DNA of 64,000 nt from Halioxenophilus sp033283405 (GTDB lineage: Bacteria; Pseudomonadota; Gammaproteobacteria; Pseudomonadales; Cellvibrionaceae): positions 620,001-684,000 of the forward strand of contig NZ_JAWMQR010000002.1 of NCBI RefSeq assembly GCF_033283405.1. The letters run 5' to 3'. The notes beneath the pieces were generated by a model, which saw only the letters and a list, made by a program, of their open reading frames with translations, did not search any database and had not been told where the DNA came from. Position 1 is the first letter of the stretch, and each line of letters starts with the position of its first letter. A program made the position numbers and the translations under genes. Below, piece by piece: positions 53,509 to 62,311 of this stretch.

Positions 53509-54258
53509 ATGACCAATAAGACTGCATTAGTGACCGGCGCCGGCGCCGGAATTGGCCGCGCCTGTGCTCTGCGCCTGGCACAAGATGGTATCGCCATCGG
53601 CGTTTTGGACCTCAACCTGGAGTCTTGCCAGGCGGTGGTGGCAGAGATTGAAGCCGAAGGTGGTAAAGCAATTGCCCTGCAGGCCAGCATCGCTGATCGC
53701 GCCCAGGTAACGGCCGCAGCCGACACACTGCGCGCAGCCTTTGGTCCTATCACCATTGTTGTGAACAATGCCGGCATCTCTAACTTCATCCCGTTTGAAG
53801 AGCTTACCGATGACGATTGGGACATTATGTTCGAGATTAATACCAAGGGGACCTTTATCGTCACCCAAGTGGTGTTACCAGATATGAAAGCAGCCAGCTG
53901 GGGGCGGATTATCAATATCTCCTCCTCCAGTGCACAGACCGGCAGTATCGAGCAGGTGCACTACTCCGCCTCCAAGGGTGCGGTGATCTCCATGACCCGC
54001 TCCCTGGCCCAGGCGGTTGGTCCCTACGGTATTACCGTCAACAACATTCCGCCGGGTGCCGTGATGAATACCATTATGTCTGAAGCCAACAAGCACCGGT
54101 TCAAAATGCCGATGGAGACGCTCACCAAGATGATCCCGGTAGGCCGCACCGGCGTACCTGAAGATATCGCCAACGCCTGCGCCTGGCTGGCTTCCGAAGC
54201 GAGCAGCTACGTGACTGGCCAGACCATTGGTGTTAATGGTGGCCGGGTGGTCTCTTAA
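53509..54258 (+). CDS. Short-chain dehydrogenase/reductase (FabG-like)
   Basis: A 249-residue classical SDR. It has TGAGAGIG (9-16), NNAG in VVNNAGISNF, Ser and YSASKGAV (Tyr and Lys) for catalysis, and the ending TGQTIGVNGGRVVS. PPGAVMNT replaces the usual PGxI(V)xT segment. The FabG-like form suggests 3-oxoacyl or other ketone reduction; fatty-acid synthesis cannot be claimed. A hairpin follows the stop. It stands after the alpha/beta hydrolase with 85 bases between. Confidence 0.92.
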   Translation: MTNKTALVTGAGAGIGRACALRLAQDGIAIGVLDLNLESCQAVVAEIEAEGGKAIALQASIADRAQVTAAADTLRAAFGPITIVVNNAGISNFIPFEELTDDDWDIMFEINTKGTFIVTQVVLPDMKAASWGRIINISSSSAQTGSIEQVHYSASKGAVISMTRSLAQAVGPYGITVNNIPPGAVMNTIMSEANKHRFKMPMETLTKMIPVGRTGVPEDIANACAWLASEASSYVTGQTIGVNGGRVVS

Positions 54259-54271
54259 GCGTTCGAAAGGG

Positions 54272-54300
54272 ACAGGCCAAACTGAACGGGTTTGGCCTGT
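54272..54300. terminator. Hairpin after the FabG-like gene, likely terminator
   Basis: ACAGGCCAAA pairs with TTTGGCCTGT around a nine-base loop, 14 bases after the stop. A T-run is missing, so it may act together with other signals. Confidence 0.55.
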
Positions 54301-54770
54301 AAACTCCTTCAAAATTGTCTGCCGCCGAGCGAACAGCTACTCGATCAAACAGCAGCGTGTGCAACCCAAATTTACCTAACAACATTAAATCGCTTAAATT
54401 CAAACTTTCTAAATTTGAAAGCTCTAATAAAAACTTTTAGCTACTGCCGCTGGGTTATAAGGTTACCCTACACCGAAACCGACCGGTCACTTAATGGCTA
54501 TTTCGACAGTTTTTTCCCGCTAACTTAACCGTTAAAGATAAATTCCCTCGCACTCATTATTTTTTTGCAGTGGGGTATTTACATGTGAACCACAACTGTT
54601 TTTAATCGACCAGTTGCAATTGATATTTCTCAACCCGGTTAAGGTTGTCGGCCTCGACTTTCAGGCTGGACCTACTCGATGTTGCATCAATTGCCCCGCT
54701 TTAGAGGTACTGCTGCTTTGTTCCGGCAGGTGGTATGGATTGGGCGCCTCAGCGAGGTGTATAAAGGATT
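54301..54770. other. Intergenic region with no gene seen
   Basis: About 470 bases between the SDR and TauE genes, AT-rich in the middle. A 78-codon frame at 54292-54528 has no ribosome site and is judged chance. Confidence 0.45.
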
Positions 54771-55685
54771 ATGTGGCGGATTACTCCTCTCATTATTGTC
54801 GCCGTTATAGCTTGTGCAACGGCTACGGCTATCGGCCTCTACTTTGATGACCCCATCGCCGCTGTGGCAGAGCGGGGCGTTATTACGCCCATTGCATTTG
54901 TGGCCGCCACCTTGGCAAACGCCACCGCCGTGGGCGGCGGATTTCTCTTTTTCCCACTGTTCGTCTACCTGTATGCGCTCTCGCCGGTATCCGCACTTAA
55001 GCTGAGCCTGGCCACACAAGCCTTCGGCATGAGCTCCGGAGCCCTGGGCTGGAGCCGTAAGTTTATTGATAAAACCGGGTTTGTGACGGGTAGTAGCGGC
55101 GGTCTGACGGGGCTTGCCATCGGCACCTTTGTCTGGCAAATCCCCTCCGCCCACATAAAGCCTTTTTTTGGCTGGATATCGATTGTTTTCTTTTTCGTAA
55201 TTCTGGCTGAGATCAAACTCGGCACACTGGCACACAACAGTAGTATTGATTCGCGCAATCTACGCAAAAAATTGGGGCTGCTGTTTACCGCCTTTTGTGG
55301 CGGATTGGTAACCGCCTGGGCCGCAATCGGTGTCGGTGAGTTTATTGCTCTCTATATGCTGCTTGCCTATCGTGTGAAATTTCAAGTTTCGGTGGGTACC
55401 GGGGTGGCGGTCTTGGCTGTCTGCTCCATCGCCGGTTTGCTATTTCATATAAACCTGGGCGGCATACCCTGGGACTACCTAATTTTTACCGCCCCCGGCG
55501 TTATGCTCGGGGGCTACACCGGTGCCTGGATTGGCCGCAACATCCACCGCTGGCGACTCAAAGCGAGTCAAACTGCCATGGCACTGAGCGATACCACCGA
55601 AAATAGCGCTTCGCTTAAATGGATCTTTTCCATTGTCGTGCTGATAGATGGCGTTTCGATCTTGGTTAATCACTATCTTTTTTGA
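54771..55685 (+). CDS. TauE/SafE-family sulfite or anion exporter
   Basis: A 304-residue membrane protein with about eight to nine helices. The blocks ATLANATAVGGGFLFFPLF (helix 2-3) and TAFCGGLVTAWAAIGVGEFIALYML (second half) are the paired G-rich motifs of the TauE/SafE family. Members move sulfite, sulfoacetate or other organic anions across the inner membrane. The substrate is not shown by the neighbours: the flavin monooxygenase follows, but two hairpins separate them. Confidence 0.88.
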   Translation: MWRITPLIIVAVIACATATAIGLYFDDPIAAVAERGVITPIAFVAATLANATAVGGGFLFFPLFVYLYALSPVSALKLSLATQAFGMSSGALGWSRKFIDKTGFVTGSSGGLTGLAIGTFVWQIPSAHIKPFFGWISIVFFFVILAEIKLGTLAHNSSIDSRNLRKKLGLLFTAFCGGLVTAWAAIGVGEFIALYMLLAYRVKFQVSVGTGVAVLAVCSIAGLLFHINLGGIPWDYLIFTAPGVMLGGYTGAWIGRNIHRWRLKASQTAMALSDTTENSASLKWIFSIVVLIDGVSILVNHYLF

Positions 55686-55744
55686 AAGCTGACTCAGCCC
55701 ATGTACCGGGCTTGGTTTTACTGTTTGGAAAGAAGGTTCGAAGG

Positions 55745-55820
55745 CATCTCAAAATAATGGCGGCAGCCGTCAATGCTATTTTGAGATGGTTTCGAGTGAA
55801 AAGGGCTCCCAAAGGAGCCC
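55745..55820 (+). promoter_or_regulatory. Two hairpins between TauE and the monooxygenase gene
   Basis: The first has perfect 12-base arms (CATCTCAAAATA at 55745-55756 and its complement at 55777-55788) with a small CGGC-A-GCCG helix inside its loop. The second is GGGCTCC-loop-GGAGCCC (55803-55820), just before the ribosome site of the monooxygenase gene. Neither has a T-run. They may form a leader structure or a terminator pair. Confidence 0.55.
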
Positions 55821-55841
55821 GTTAAGCTGGAGGGAATCAAA

Positions 55842-57395
55842 GTGGAAAAGAAAGTTATTGTTGTCGGCGCCGGCCTTTCAGGCTTAGCGGTATTGAAAGA
55901 GTTACTCGAAGCTGGACTGGATGTCACCTGCTATGAGATGAATAGCGATATCGGCGGTGTCTTCTCGGACATGGCCTCTTACGATTCGGTGATGTTAACC
56001 GTTTCCAACCATTTTATGGCTTACTCTGACTACATGCCCTACGAGGAGCCTACTCGATTCTGGACCCGCAAAGAGTATAAAGACTACCTCGATCGTTACG
56101 CCGAACACTTTGATCTGCGCAAACACATCCGCTTTGGTTACAAACTATTGCAAGTGGAAGATCCGGAAGGGAGCTGCACCCTGCATTTTGTCTCCAACGA
56201 TGGCGAAACCATCACCGAGCAGTGCGACAACGCTGTTATCTGTTCCGGCCAGTTCCAGGAGCCCAATATTCCCATGCTGCCTGGGCTGGACACCTTTGAC
56301 GGTGAAATACTGCACTCATCAACCTACACCAATGTTGAGCAGTGCCAGCATTTAAAGGATAAAAACATCCTCTTTTTTGGCCTGGGTGAATCAGCGGCAG
56401 ACGTGGTTACCGAAATCAGTGCCATTGCCAAACATTCAGTACTGTCCATCCGCAGACCACATGTCTTCTCCGACCGACTACCCGGAGGGGTACCCATTGA
56501 CGTAATACAGAGCCGCTTTTGGCATAGTCTCCCAGCGCCAATAAAATCCAGGGCCGTGCGCAATACCTGGCAAAGAGTTGCCAACAACAACCCCGAGGGT
56601 TCAGCCCGTCATCATATGGGCACGCATATGGTCGGCAGCTTGGATGAACCAGGCTCTGTGGTCACTAAAACCGAGCGTATCTTTGAGGCCGTTAGCCGCG
56701 GCATGGAGTTGGATGTTGGTGGCCTAAAGAGCATCAATGGCAAAACTGTCACTTTCAACTCCGGGCGTGAAGAGGAGTTCGACGCGATAGTACTCTGTAC
56801 CGGGTTTAAACTGTCGTTTCCGTTTATGGAGACACAATACCAATTTAAGGATATGCGCGATCTTTTTTTACAGGTTTATCACCCACAACTAAAAGAGAAA
56901 GTGGCCTTTATCGGCTTCGCCCGCCCGCAACAGGGCGGCGTACCGCTGATGGCCGAGATGGCAGCCCGCTACCACGCCCTGATACTTACCGGCCAAAAAA
57001 CTCTGCCCCAAAATCTGCCCGAACTGGCCCAGGCCGATAAGATGATGTGGCAGAAAGAATTTTACGAAACACCGCATGTTTCAGGTTTGGTGAATGGCTT
57101 ACGTTACAACGAAAAATTGGCCCGACTGATTGGCTGTGAACCCCCTAAGCCCAGCTTCTTCAATCTCAAACAATTTTTTATCTACTGGAATCACCACATC
57201 TGGCCAAGCCAATATCGCCTGGTAGGTCCGGGAGCTCGCAAAGAGGCACAAGAGCAGTGGATGAAATCTCTTAACGGGGCCAAGAAGGAACCTACCACCC
57301 TGAAAGAGCGTGCCCGCTTTGTACTGGGCTACCTCTCACTCCGAATCCGCTCTGCTCTAACGCACGACACTCACGCCAAGTGGCGTCCGTTTTAA
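55842..57395 (+). CDS. Flavin-containing monooxygenase family protein
   Basis: A 517-residue FAD- and NADPH-binding enzyme. It starts at GTG with GGAGG eight bases upstream. GAGLSG (9-14) binds FAD, FxGxxxHxxxY (152-162, FDGEILHSSTY) is the FMO fingerprint, GLGESA (180-185) binds NADPH, and LCTGFKLSFPF is the second FAD block near residue 310. FMOs put oxygen on N, S or carbonyl groups; the fingerprint position favours an FMO or Baeyer-Villiger type. The extended C-terminus ends LTHDTHAKWRPF. Substrate unknown. Confidence 0.88.
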   Translation: MEKKVIVVGAGLSGLAVLKELLEAGLDVTCYEMNSDIGGVFSDMASYDSVMLTVSNHFMAYSDYMPYEEPTRFWTRKEYKDYLDRYAEHFDLRKHIRFGYKLLQVEDPEGSCTLHFVSNDGETITEQCDNAVICSGQFQEPNIPMLPGLDTFDGEILHSSTYTNVEQCQHLKDKNILFFGLGESAADVVTEISAIAKHSVLSIRRPHVFSDRLPGGVPIDVIQSRFWHSLPAPIKSRAVRNTWQRVANNNPEGSARHHMGTHMVGSLDEPGSVVTKTERIFEAVSRGMELDVGGLKSINGKTVTFNSGREEEFDAIVLCTGFKLSFPFMETQYQFKDMRDLFLQVYHPQLKEKVAFIGFARPQQGGVPLMAEMAARYHALILTGQKTLPQNLPELAQADKMMWQKEFYETPHVSGLVNGLRYNEKLARLIGCEPPKPSFFNLKQFFIYWNHHIWPSQYRLVGPGARKEAQEQWMKSLNGAKKEPTTLKERARFVLGYLSLRIRSALTHDTHAKWRPF

Positions 57396-57582
57396 GTTGC
57401 CCCGCAAGTGGCACGTCGGCGATACTCCGCAATCGCCGGCGTGCCCAACGACCACTCAAAGCCTTTCTCTATTTTATCTTTCTGCCACCTTGCCCCTCAC
57501 CTTCAGCCGATAAATTATCTATACTTGCCGGTAGTGCCCTAGCTGACTCTTCAATAATAGCGATAACAATCAAGGAGACACC

Positions 57583-57795
57583 ATGGAACCACGTAATCCA
57601 ACCGACCACATCGCCATCCTCTCCCTCATGATGGTAGGCGTGTTAACCAAGCGGCTGAAAGAAGTTGGCCAGCTCGATGACGACACCTCCCGGCACCTGC
57701 ACAAACTGGTGAAAAGTGTCGGCGAGCACGCTGAAAGCCTGGGCATTGAAGACTTAAGCGCCCTGTTCCACAATATCGAGCGCACACTCGCTTAA
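57583..57795 (+). CDS. Small soluble protein of unknown function
   Basis: A 70-residue protein with a strong ribosome site (AAGGAG five bases before the ATG). It has no signal or membrane segment. It is all helical by composition, with amphipathic runs (LTKRLKEVG and HLHKLVKSVGEHAESLG) and an acidic middle. It may be a small partner or regulator; no family is recognised. It stands between the monooxygenase and GDSL genes on the same strand. Confidence 0.7.
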   Translation: MEPRNPTDHIAILSLMMVGVLTKRLKEVGQLDDDTSRHLHKLVKSVGEHAESLGIEDLSALFHNIERTLA

Positions 57796-57901
57796 ACAAT
57801 ATCGCGAAGCAGTGCCCAAGGTCGACCAACGGTGGTAATCGCTACCGGGGCTTTACTCGTTCCGACTCACCGCAACCACTGACGGGTGGCGCATTATTGG
57901 C

Positions 57902-58597
57902 ATGACGATAAAATTATCACCCCGTTTGGTTCTATTATTACTCGCCCTGCTGCTGTTACTGCTGGGATTGAGCCAGTTCGCTCCCAAGGCAACCCTTTCT
58001 TTTGTTGGGCAACCCAGCCAGACCTTTTCTCGCCACTACCTGGCCCGCAAGGCACTGTTTGATCAAGCTCGGGAACAAAGCACTGTGGCCTTTGTTGGCG
58101 ACAGCCTCACCGAAGGTATGCCGTGGCAGCAGATACTGCCCAACACAACCACCGCCAATCGGGGCATCAACGGCGACACCCTGCCCGGTCTACAAAATCG
58201 CCTCGATTCAGTCTTCGCCACCGAAGCCAGATGCGTGCTGGTAATGATGGGAATCAACGATTTAATGCAGGGCGAGAGCGTAAAACAAACCCTGGCGAGC
58301 TATCGTGATGTAATTAGTACGCTGGCCCGCAGACACCCTCGTATCGTTATCCAGTCCACCCTGCTGACCACCAACGATCAACTCAATCAACTGGTAGTGG
58401 AATTAAATGAAGGGTTAAGGCAATTGGCTAGCGAGTTCAGCAATGTCGAGTTCATCGACCTTAATACCACTTTGGGGGAGAACCATCGCCTGCGCACCTC
58501 CTACACAATGGATGGGGTTCATTTAACCAACGAGGGCTACTCAGTGTGGCAGCAACAGATTGAGCCGGTTATTACCCTCGCGCTAAGCACTCCCTGA
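57902..58597 (+). CDS. GDSL/SGNH-family hydrolase
   Basis: A 231-residue protein with an N-terminal hydrophobic anchor (about 9-25). The SGNH blocks are all present: GDSLTEG (Ser68), the Gly in RGINGDTL, MGINDL with its Asn, and MDGVHLTNEG with the Asp and His near 215. Such enzymes are esterases, acyl-hydrolases or acetyl-sugar hydrolases acting in the envelope. ATG start. The neighbours do not give the substrate. Confidence 0.88.
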   Translation: MTIKLSPRLVLLLLALLLLLLGLSQFAPKATLSFVGQPSQTFSRHYLARKALFDQAREQSTVAFVGDSLTEGMPWQQILPNTTTANRGINGDTLPGLQNRLDSVFATEARCVLVMMGINDLMQGESVKQTLASYRDVISTLARRHPRIVIQSTLLTTNDQLNQLVVELNEGLRQLASEFSNVEFIDLNTTLGENHRLRTSYTMDGVHLTNEGYSVWQQQIEPVITLALSTP

Positions 58598-58639
58598 CCA
58601 CTCACACCGCGGTGAATTCGTATCAGCGGCCGCGCCGCA

Positions 58640-60277
58640 TTAAAGCATTACCCGCTGCAACAGCAGGCGAACCGGCAACGCCCTGGCAGCACCAAACATC
58701 CGCCCGCGCGCCTCTCCCAGGCGAGCGCTGCAGAAGGCGTCGGCCAGGTCGCGCTCGCCATATTGCAACATTAATGTCGCCTGTAAGGCCAGGGCGATCT
58801 GCTCCACCAGTAAGCGACACTCCGCTTCCTCAACCGTACCGCCCTCCAAGCTGATCTTCAGCTGCTGGACCGCTTGGTCCAGATCGCGATTCTCCCCTCG
58901 CACCCGATCAAACTCGGTAAAGAGCACAGCGCCGCAGAGCGGCTCCCGCCGCAACGCGCGTAGCACATCCAAACATTGCACATTACCCGCCCCCTCCCAA
59001 ATGGAGTTGAGCGGCGCCTGACGATAAAGACGGGGCATGGGGGTATCTTCCACATAGCCGATGCCACCCAGGCACTCCAGCGCCTCATTGACCAGCATTG
59101 GCGTGCGTTTGCAAACCCAATATTTGCCCAACGCCGTGGTAATTCTGGCCAGCGCCGCCTCCTGGGGATTGTGTGCCGCCGCATCCACAGCGTGCGCCAC
59201 TCGCATCGCCAACAACACAGCGGCTTCGCTCTCCAACGCCATATCGGCCAGCACATTAGCCATGATCGGTTGGTCAATGAGTAGACGACCAAATACCTTG
59301 CGCTGACGGCAGTGATGCACCGCCTGCAATAATGCCTGCCGCATCAGGCCGGCGGAACAGGTGAGGCAGTCCAGCCGTGTTAGCGCCACCATCTCCAAAA
59401 TGGTGGCTATACCACGCCCCTCCTCACCCACGCGCAGGCCCACGGCCTCCTGGAATTCAACCTCGGAAGAGGCGTTGCTCCAATCACCCAACTTATCCTT
59501 CAGGCGCTGTATCGCAACCCGATTGCGGCTGCCATCGGCCAGCAGACGCGGCACCAGAAAACAGGAGAGGCCCGCCTCGGCCTGCGCCAGCACCAAGTGG
59601 GCGTCGCTCATGGGTGCCGAGAAAAACCATTTGTGACCGAGCAGGGTATAACTGCCGTTGGCCTGTTTCAGGGCACGAGTCGTATTGGTGCGCACATCAG
59701 AGCCACCCTGCTTTTCGGTCATACCCATGCCGACGGTGCACCCCACTTTGGCCGCCATCGGCAACTCCCGGGAATCGTATTGCAGGGCGGTTAATTTGGG
59801 GCCCCAACTAACCGCCAATACCGCATTAAATTTCAGGGCGGGCAGAGCGGCGTAGGTCATCGACATAGGGCAGCAGATACCGCTATCGGCCTGATAACCG
59901 AGATAGAGCAGTGCCGCCCGCGCAACATGCGCACCCGCCTTGTCAGGGTGTTGCCAGGCAAAGCTGTGCAAACCGAACGCCATCGCCTTGCTCATCAACG
60001 CGTGATAGGCAGGGTGGAACTCGACCCGGTCGATACGACGACCATAGCCGTCAAAGGGAAGAAAGCGGGGACGATTCTGGTTGGCCTCTACCGCCAACGC
60101 CATTAATTCACCACCCACCAGCTCGCCATAGGCTTGCAGGTGATCTGCCGCCCAGCCACCCCCCAGGCTTTGCACGGCCGATTGCAAGGCCTGGTCCTGC
60201 TGCCAGGCGTTGTAATTGGTAAGCGGCTCAGGTTGATTTTCAATTCGATGAGTAACAAACGGGTTGTGATTATTCAT
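58640..60277 (-). CDS. AidB-like acyl-CoA dehydrogenase
   Basis: A 545-residue flavoenzyme, longer than ordinary acyl-CoA dehydrogenases and matching AidB. The start MNNHNPFVTHRIENQPEP, KQGGSDVRTNTTRA, GHKWFFSAPMSDAHL, and the GIATILEMVALTRLDC helix are typical. The ATG at 60277 has GGGG seven bases upstream. E. coli AidB binds DNA and FAD and is part of the alkylation response, with weak isovaleryl-CoA dehydrogenase activity. No Ada box or ada gene is near. It converges with the GDSL gene. Confidence 0.9.
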   Translation of the reverse strand: MNNHNPFVTHRIENQPEPLTNYNAWQQDQALQSAVQSLGGGWAADHLQAYGELVGGELMALAVEANQNRPRFLPFDGYGRRIDRVEFHPAYHALMSKAMAFGLHSFAWQHPDKAGAHVARAALLYLGYQADSGICCPMSMTYAALPALKFNAVLAVSWGPKLTALQYDSRELPMAAKVGCTVGMGMTEKQGGSDVRTNTTRALKQANGSYTLLGHKWFFSAPMSDAHLVLAQAEAGLSCFLVPRLLADGSRNRVAIQRLKDKLGDWSNASSEVEFQEAVGLRVGEEGRGIATILEMVALTRLDCLTCSAGLMRQALLQAVHHCRQRKVFGRLLIDQPIMANVLADMALESEAAVLLAMRVAHAVDAAAHNPQEAALARITTALGKYWVCKRTPMLVNEALECLGGIGYVEDTPMPRLYRQAPLNSIWEGAGNVQCLDVLRALRREPLCGAVLFTEFDRVRGENRDLDQAVQQLKISLEGGTVEEAECRLLVEQIALALQATLMLQYGERDLADAFCSARLGEARGRMFGAARALPVRLLLQRVML

Positions 60278-60474
60278 TTTTATACCCCGTGTTGGATTGT
60301 AGAAAAGGTTATTAAAACGATTTATGCAGGCAACCAAAAATAATTAATCGATCCTTAACACGGCGTTTACAGAACCAATTTCACGGGCGAGGCACAGCAC
60401 CGCGAGTTTAGTCAACTCATGACGCATGCGCGTATACCGCTACAGGCCGACAACAACACCCAGCGAGGTTCACT

Positions 60475-60504
60475 TAGGGCCTGTTAACACTAATTTAGCA
60501 CCAC
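60475..60504. repeat. Single end of the MITE-like element
   Basis: Thirty bases are identical to the left end of the element at 36335-36364, beginning TAGGGCCTGTTAACAC. A TTAG precedes the core, which fits the YTAR target pattern. The other end is not found nearby, so it is a remnant or an isolated end. Confidence 0.8.
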
Positions 60505-60508
60505 ACAA

Positions 60509-60885
60509 TTAACGGGCATTGCGCCAGTTGACCGTTGCAAAGGTTTCTTTATCAAGCTGCATCAACCTGGCTCGGTAGTGAGCCTTATTATCAGAGTCAT
60601 AATTGTTGGCAATCGCCTTCTCGAGATTGTCTCGGGCTTTGGCATTCTCGCCCAAGCCACTCCAGAGGGACGGACTTGAGTCATCGATTTTAGCAATCTT
60701 TCTGGTGAGTGCTTCGGCTTCAATTTTACGTTTCTGCAGCGGCAATAAAGTTCGCTAGTTTTTAAGAATCACCAACTTATTGGCATCTTGCATCAAAGCA
60801 AATTAGTCGATCGCCTCCGCCGACTGCCAACCCCCTAGCCGACGATAAATCACGGCCAGCGTTAACAGCCAGAAAGATTTCTGGC
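60509..60885 (-). pseudogene. Decayed TPR-repeat gene
   Basis: One reading frame gives a tetratricopeptide-like protein from LTLAVIYRRLGGWQSAEAI (near 60870) through LMQDANKLVILKN and a longer helix-rich stretch to NWRNAR at 60512, but it holds at least two in-frame stops (between AEAID and FALM, and after ILKN). Only the last 78 codons (60745-60509) remain open. The beginning cannot be followed above 60885. The MITE end lies directly beyond its stop, so mobile-element activity may have helped its loss. The 60886-61151 stretch holds no gene that I can see. Confidence 0.65.
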
Positions 60886-61151
60886 ACCACCATTGGTAGC
60901 AACACACTCATAGGCCCTGCTCTCTGCTAACTGGGCGAAGGTGGTCACACCGTTGACGCAGGCACGAAATTACCGCCAATAAACTTGCGCGATCAACACT
61001 CGTTAACGAACATCCATGACCAGAACGCAATAAAAATTCGACGACCGATCAAGCCCCATAACAGTCACAGATTCTTAATATATTCTTAATATTTTTTTAA
61101 GTATCGTCACTCAAGATCACTCCTCCAGTCGGTTGTGTGGTGGAGGTAATG

Positions 61152-62213
61152 GTGAAGATACTGGTGTTATACGATGGTAAAGCTGGCCATTTAACGCAGG
61201 CAATGGGTGCCGCCAATTTAATTCGCACACGCAGCCCACAACCCGTATCGATTACCACCTGCATCGCCAAACCCAGGGTAAAACTGTTTAATCGGCTAAC
61301 CCGACTGCTCGTCACACTATTACCCCGCCCCCTGTTACCACTGATTAAAATATTTTACAGCGGCAACATTGCCAGTGAACCCGCTGACCTGGTTATCTCT
61401 TTTGGTGGCAATAGCGTCGCACTGAACGTCGCCCTGAAACGCTACTGGCACAGTAGCAACATCGCCATTGGCAACCGCTACGGCTTAGCGTGTAAATTCT
61501 TTGATGCCGCCATTACCATGGCCGGCGAAACAGCTAACCCACACTCCGTCGCCAGCCATATCGCCTTGTGTAAAACCGACCCGCATCGAGCGGCGAAGTT
61601 GGGGCGCGAATTTACCACCACCCAGCCAGCACAAAAGCCAATATGGTCACTACTTATTGGCGGTAATGGCAGTGGTTATCAATACCAAAACAGCGACTGG
61701 CAAAAATTGGCTGAAGCCTTGGTCACTCTTAGCCATACACACGGTGTACAGTGGTTGATCACCAACTCCCGCCGCTCTGGATGCGCAAGCGAAACAACGC
61801 TTAAACAGGCCCTGACCGACGCGGTTTGCCTGCAAACCTACTTTAGTGGCGAGGGGAATCTCGGGGATATAGAAGCCATAATGGCCGCCAGCGAAAGAGT
61901 TTTTTGCACCGAAGATAGTCTCTCTATGTTGACTGAAGCCGTTGCCCTGGCCAAACCAGTGGTCACCCTGCGGCCAGAAACCGTTTATAGAAAGCGGGTC
62001 CACTCCACCGCCGTGGAGTACATGGCAGGGCAGGGTTTGATAACGTCTATGGCCATTGCTGATCTGGCTGAATACCGTCCGCAGGCTCACCCGGTGTTAA
62101 AATCCTACGAGGCTCACCTGGACGAAATTTACGATCAGTTGGCCAGATTGATCCAACCGATAACCAACCGCAGAATCAGCACCTTTGCCGATAGCGCTGT
62201 GGCCGTTGTGTAA
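61152..62213 (+). CDS. ELM1-family (mitochondrial fission ELM1-like) protein
   Basis: A 353-residue protein of the ELM1 family (PF06258), whose bacterial members resemble glycosyltransferases. I use the GTG at 61152, with GGAGG five bases upstream; the ATG at 61149 is too close to that site. KILVLYDGKAGHLTQAMG starts the first Rossmann-like half, SFGGNSVALNVAL lies near residue 95, and WSLLIGGNGSGYQY opens the second half (about 173). EDSLSMLTEAVALAKPVVTL is the typical nucleotide-sugar-side block. Function in bacteria is unknown; envelope glycan work is inferred. Confidence 0.85.
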   Translation: MKILVLYDGKAGHLTQAMGAANLIRTRSPQPVSITTCIAKPRVKLFNRLTRLLVTLLPRPLLPLIKIFYSGNIASEPADLVISFGGNSVALNVALKRYWHSSNIAIGNRYGLACKFFDAAITMAGETANPHSVASHIALCKTDPHRAAKLGREFTTTQPAQKPIWSLLIGGNGSGYQYQNSDWQKLAEALVTLSHTHGVQWLITNSRRSGCASETTLKQALTDAVCLQTYFSGEGNLGDIEAIMAASERVFCTEDSLSMLTEAVALAKPVVTLRPETVYRKRVHSTAVEYMAGQGLITSMAIADLAEYRPQAHPVLKSYEAHLDEIYDQLARLIQPITNRRISTFADSAVAVV

Positions 62214-62244
62214 CTGTTTGGCCCAAAGCTTAATGCGGTAAAAG

Positions 62245-62270
62245 AGCGCCGCTGTGCGGCTGTTAGTTTT
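62245..62270 (+). terminator. Possible terminator after the ELM1-like gene
   Basis: GCCGC-TGT-GCGGC followed by TGTTAGTTTT, about 35 bases after the stop. The T tract is broken, so confidence is moderate. Confidence 0.45.
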
Positions 62271-62311
62271 CAGCAGTTTTGTCTACCTGCAAGCACCAAT
62301 TTTAATGTCCG

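Noticed and set aside
54292..54528. 78-codon plus-strand frame before the TauE gene
   Set aside because: No ribosome site, and it begins inside the hairpin after the SDR gene; a chance frame.
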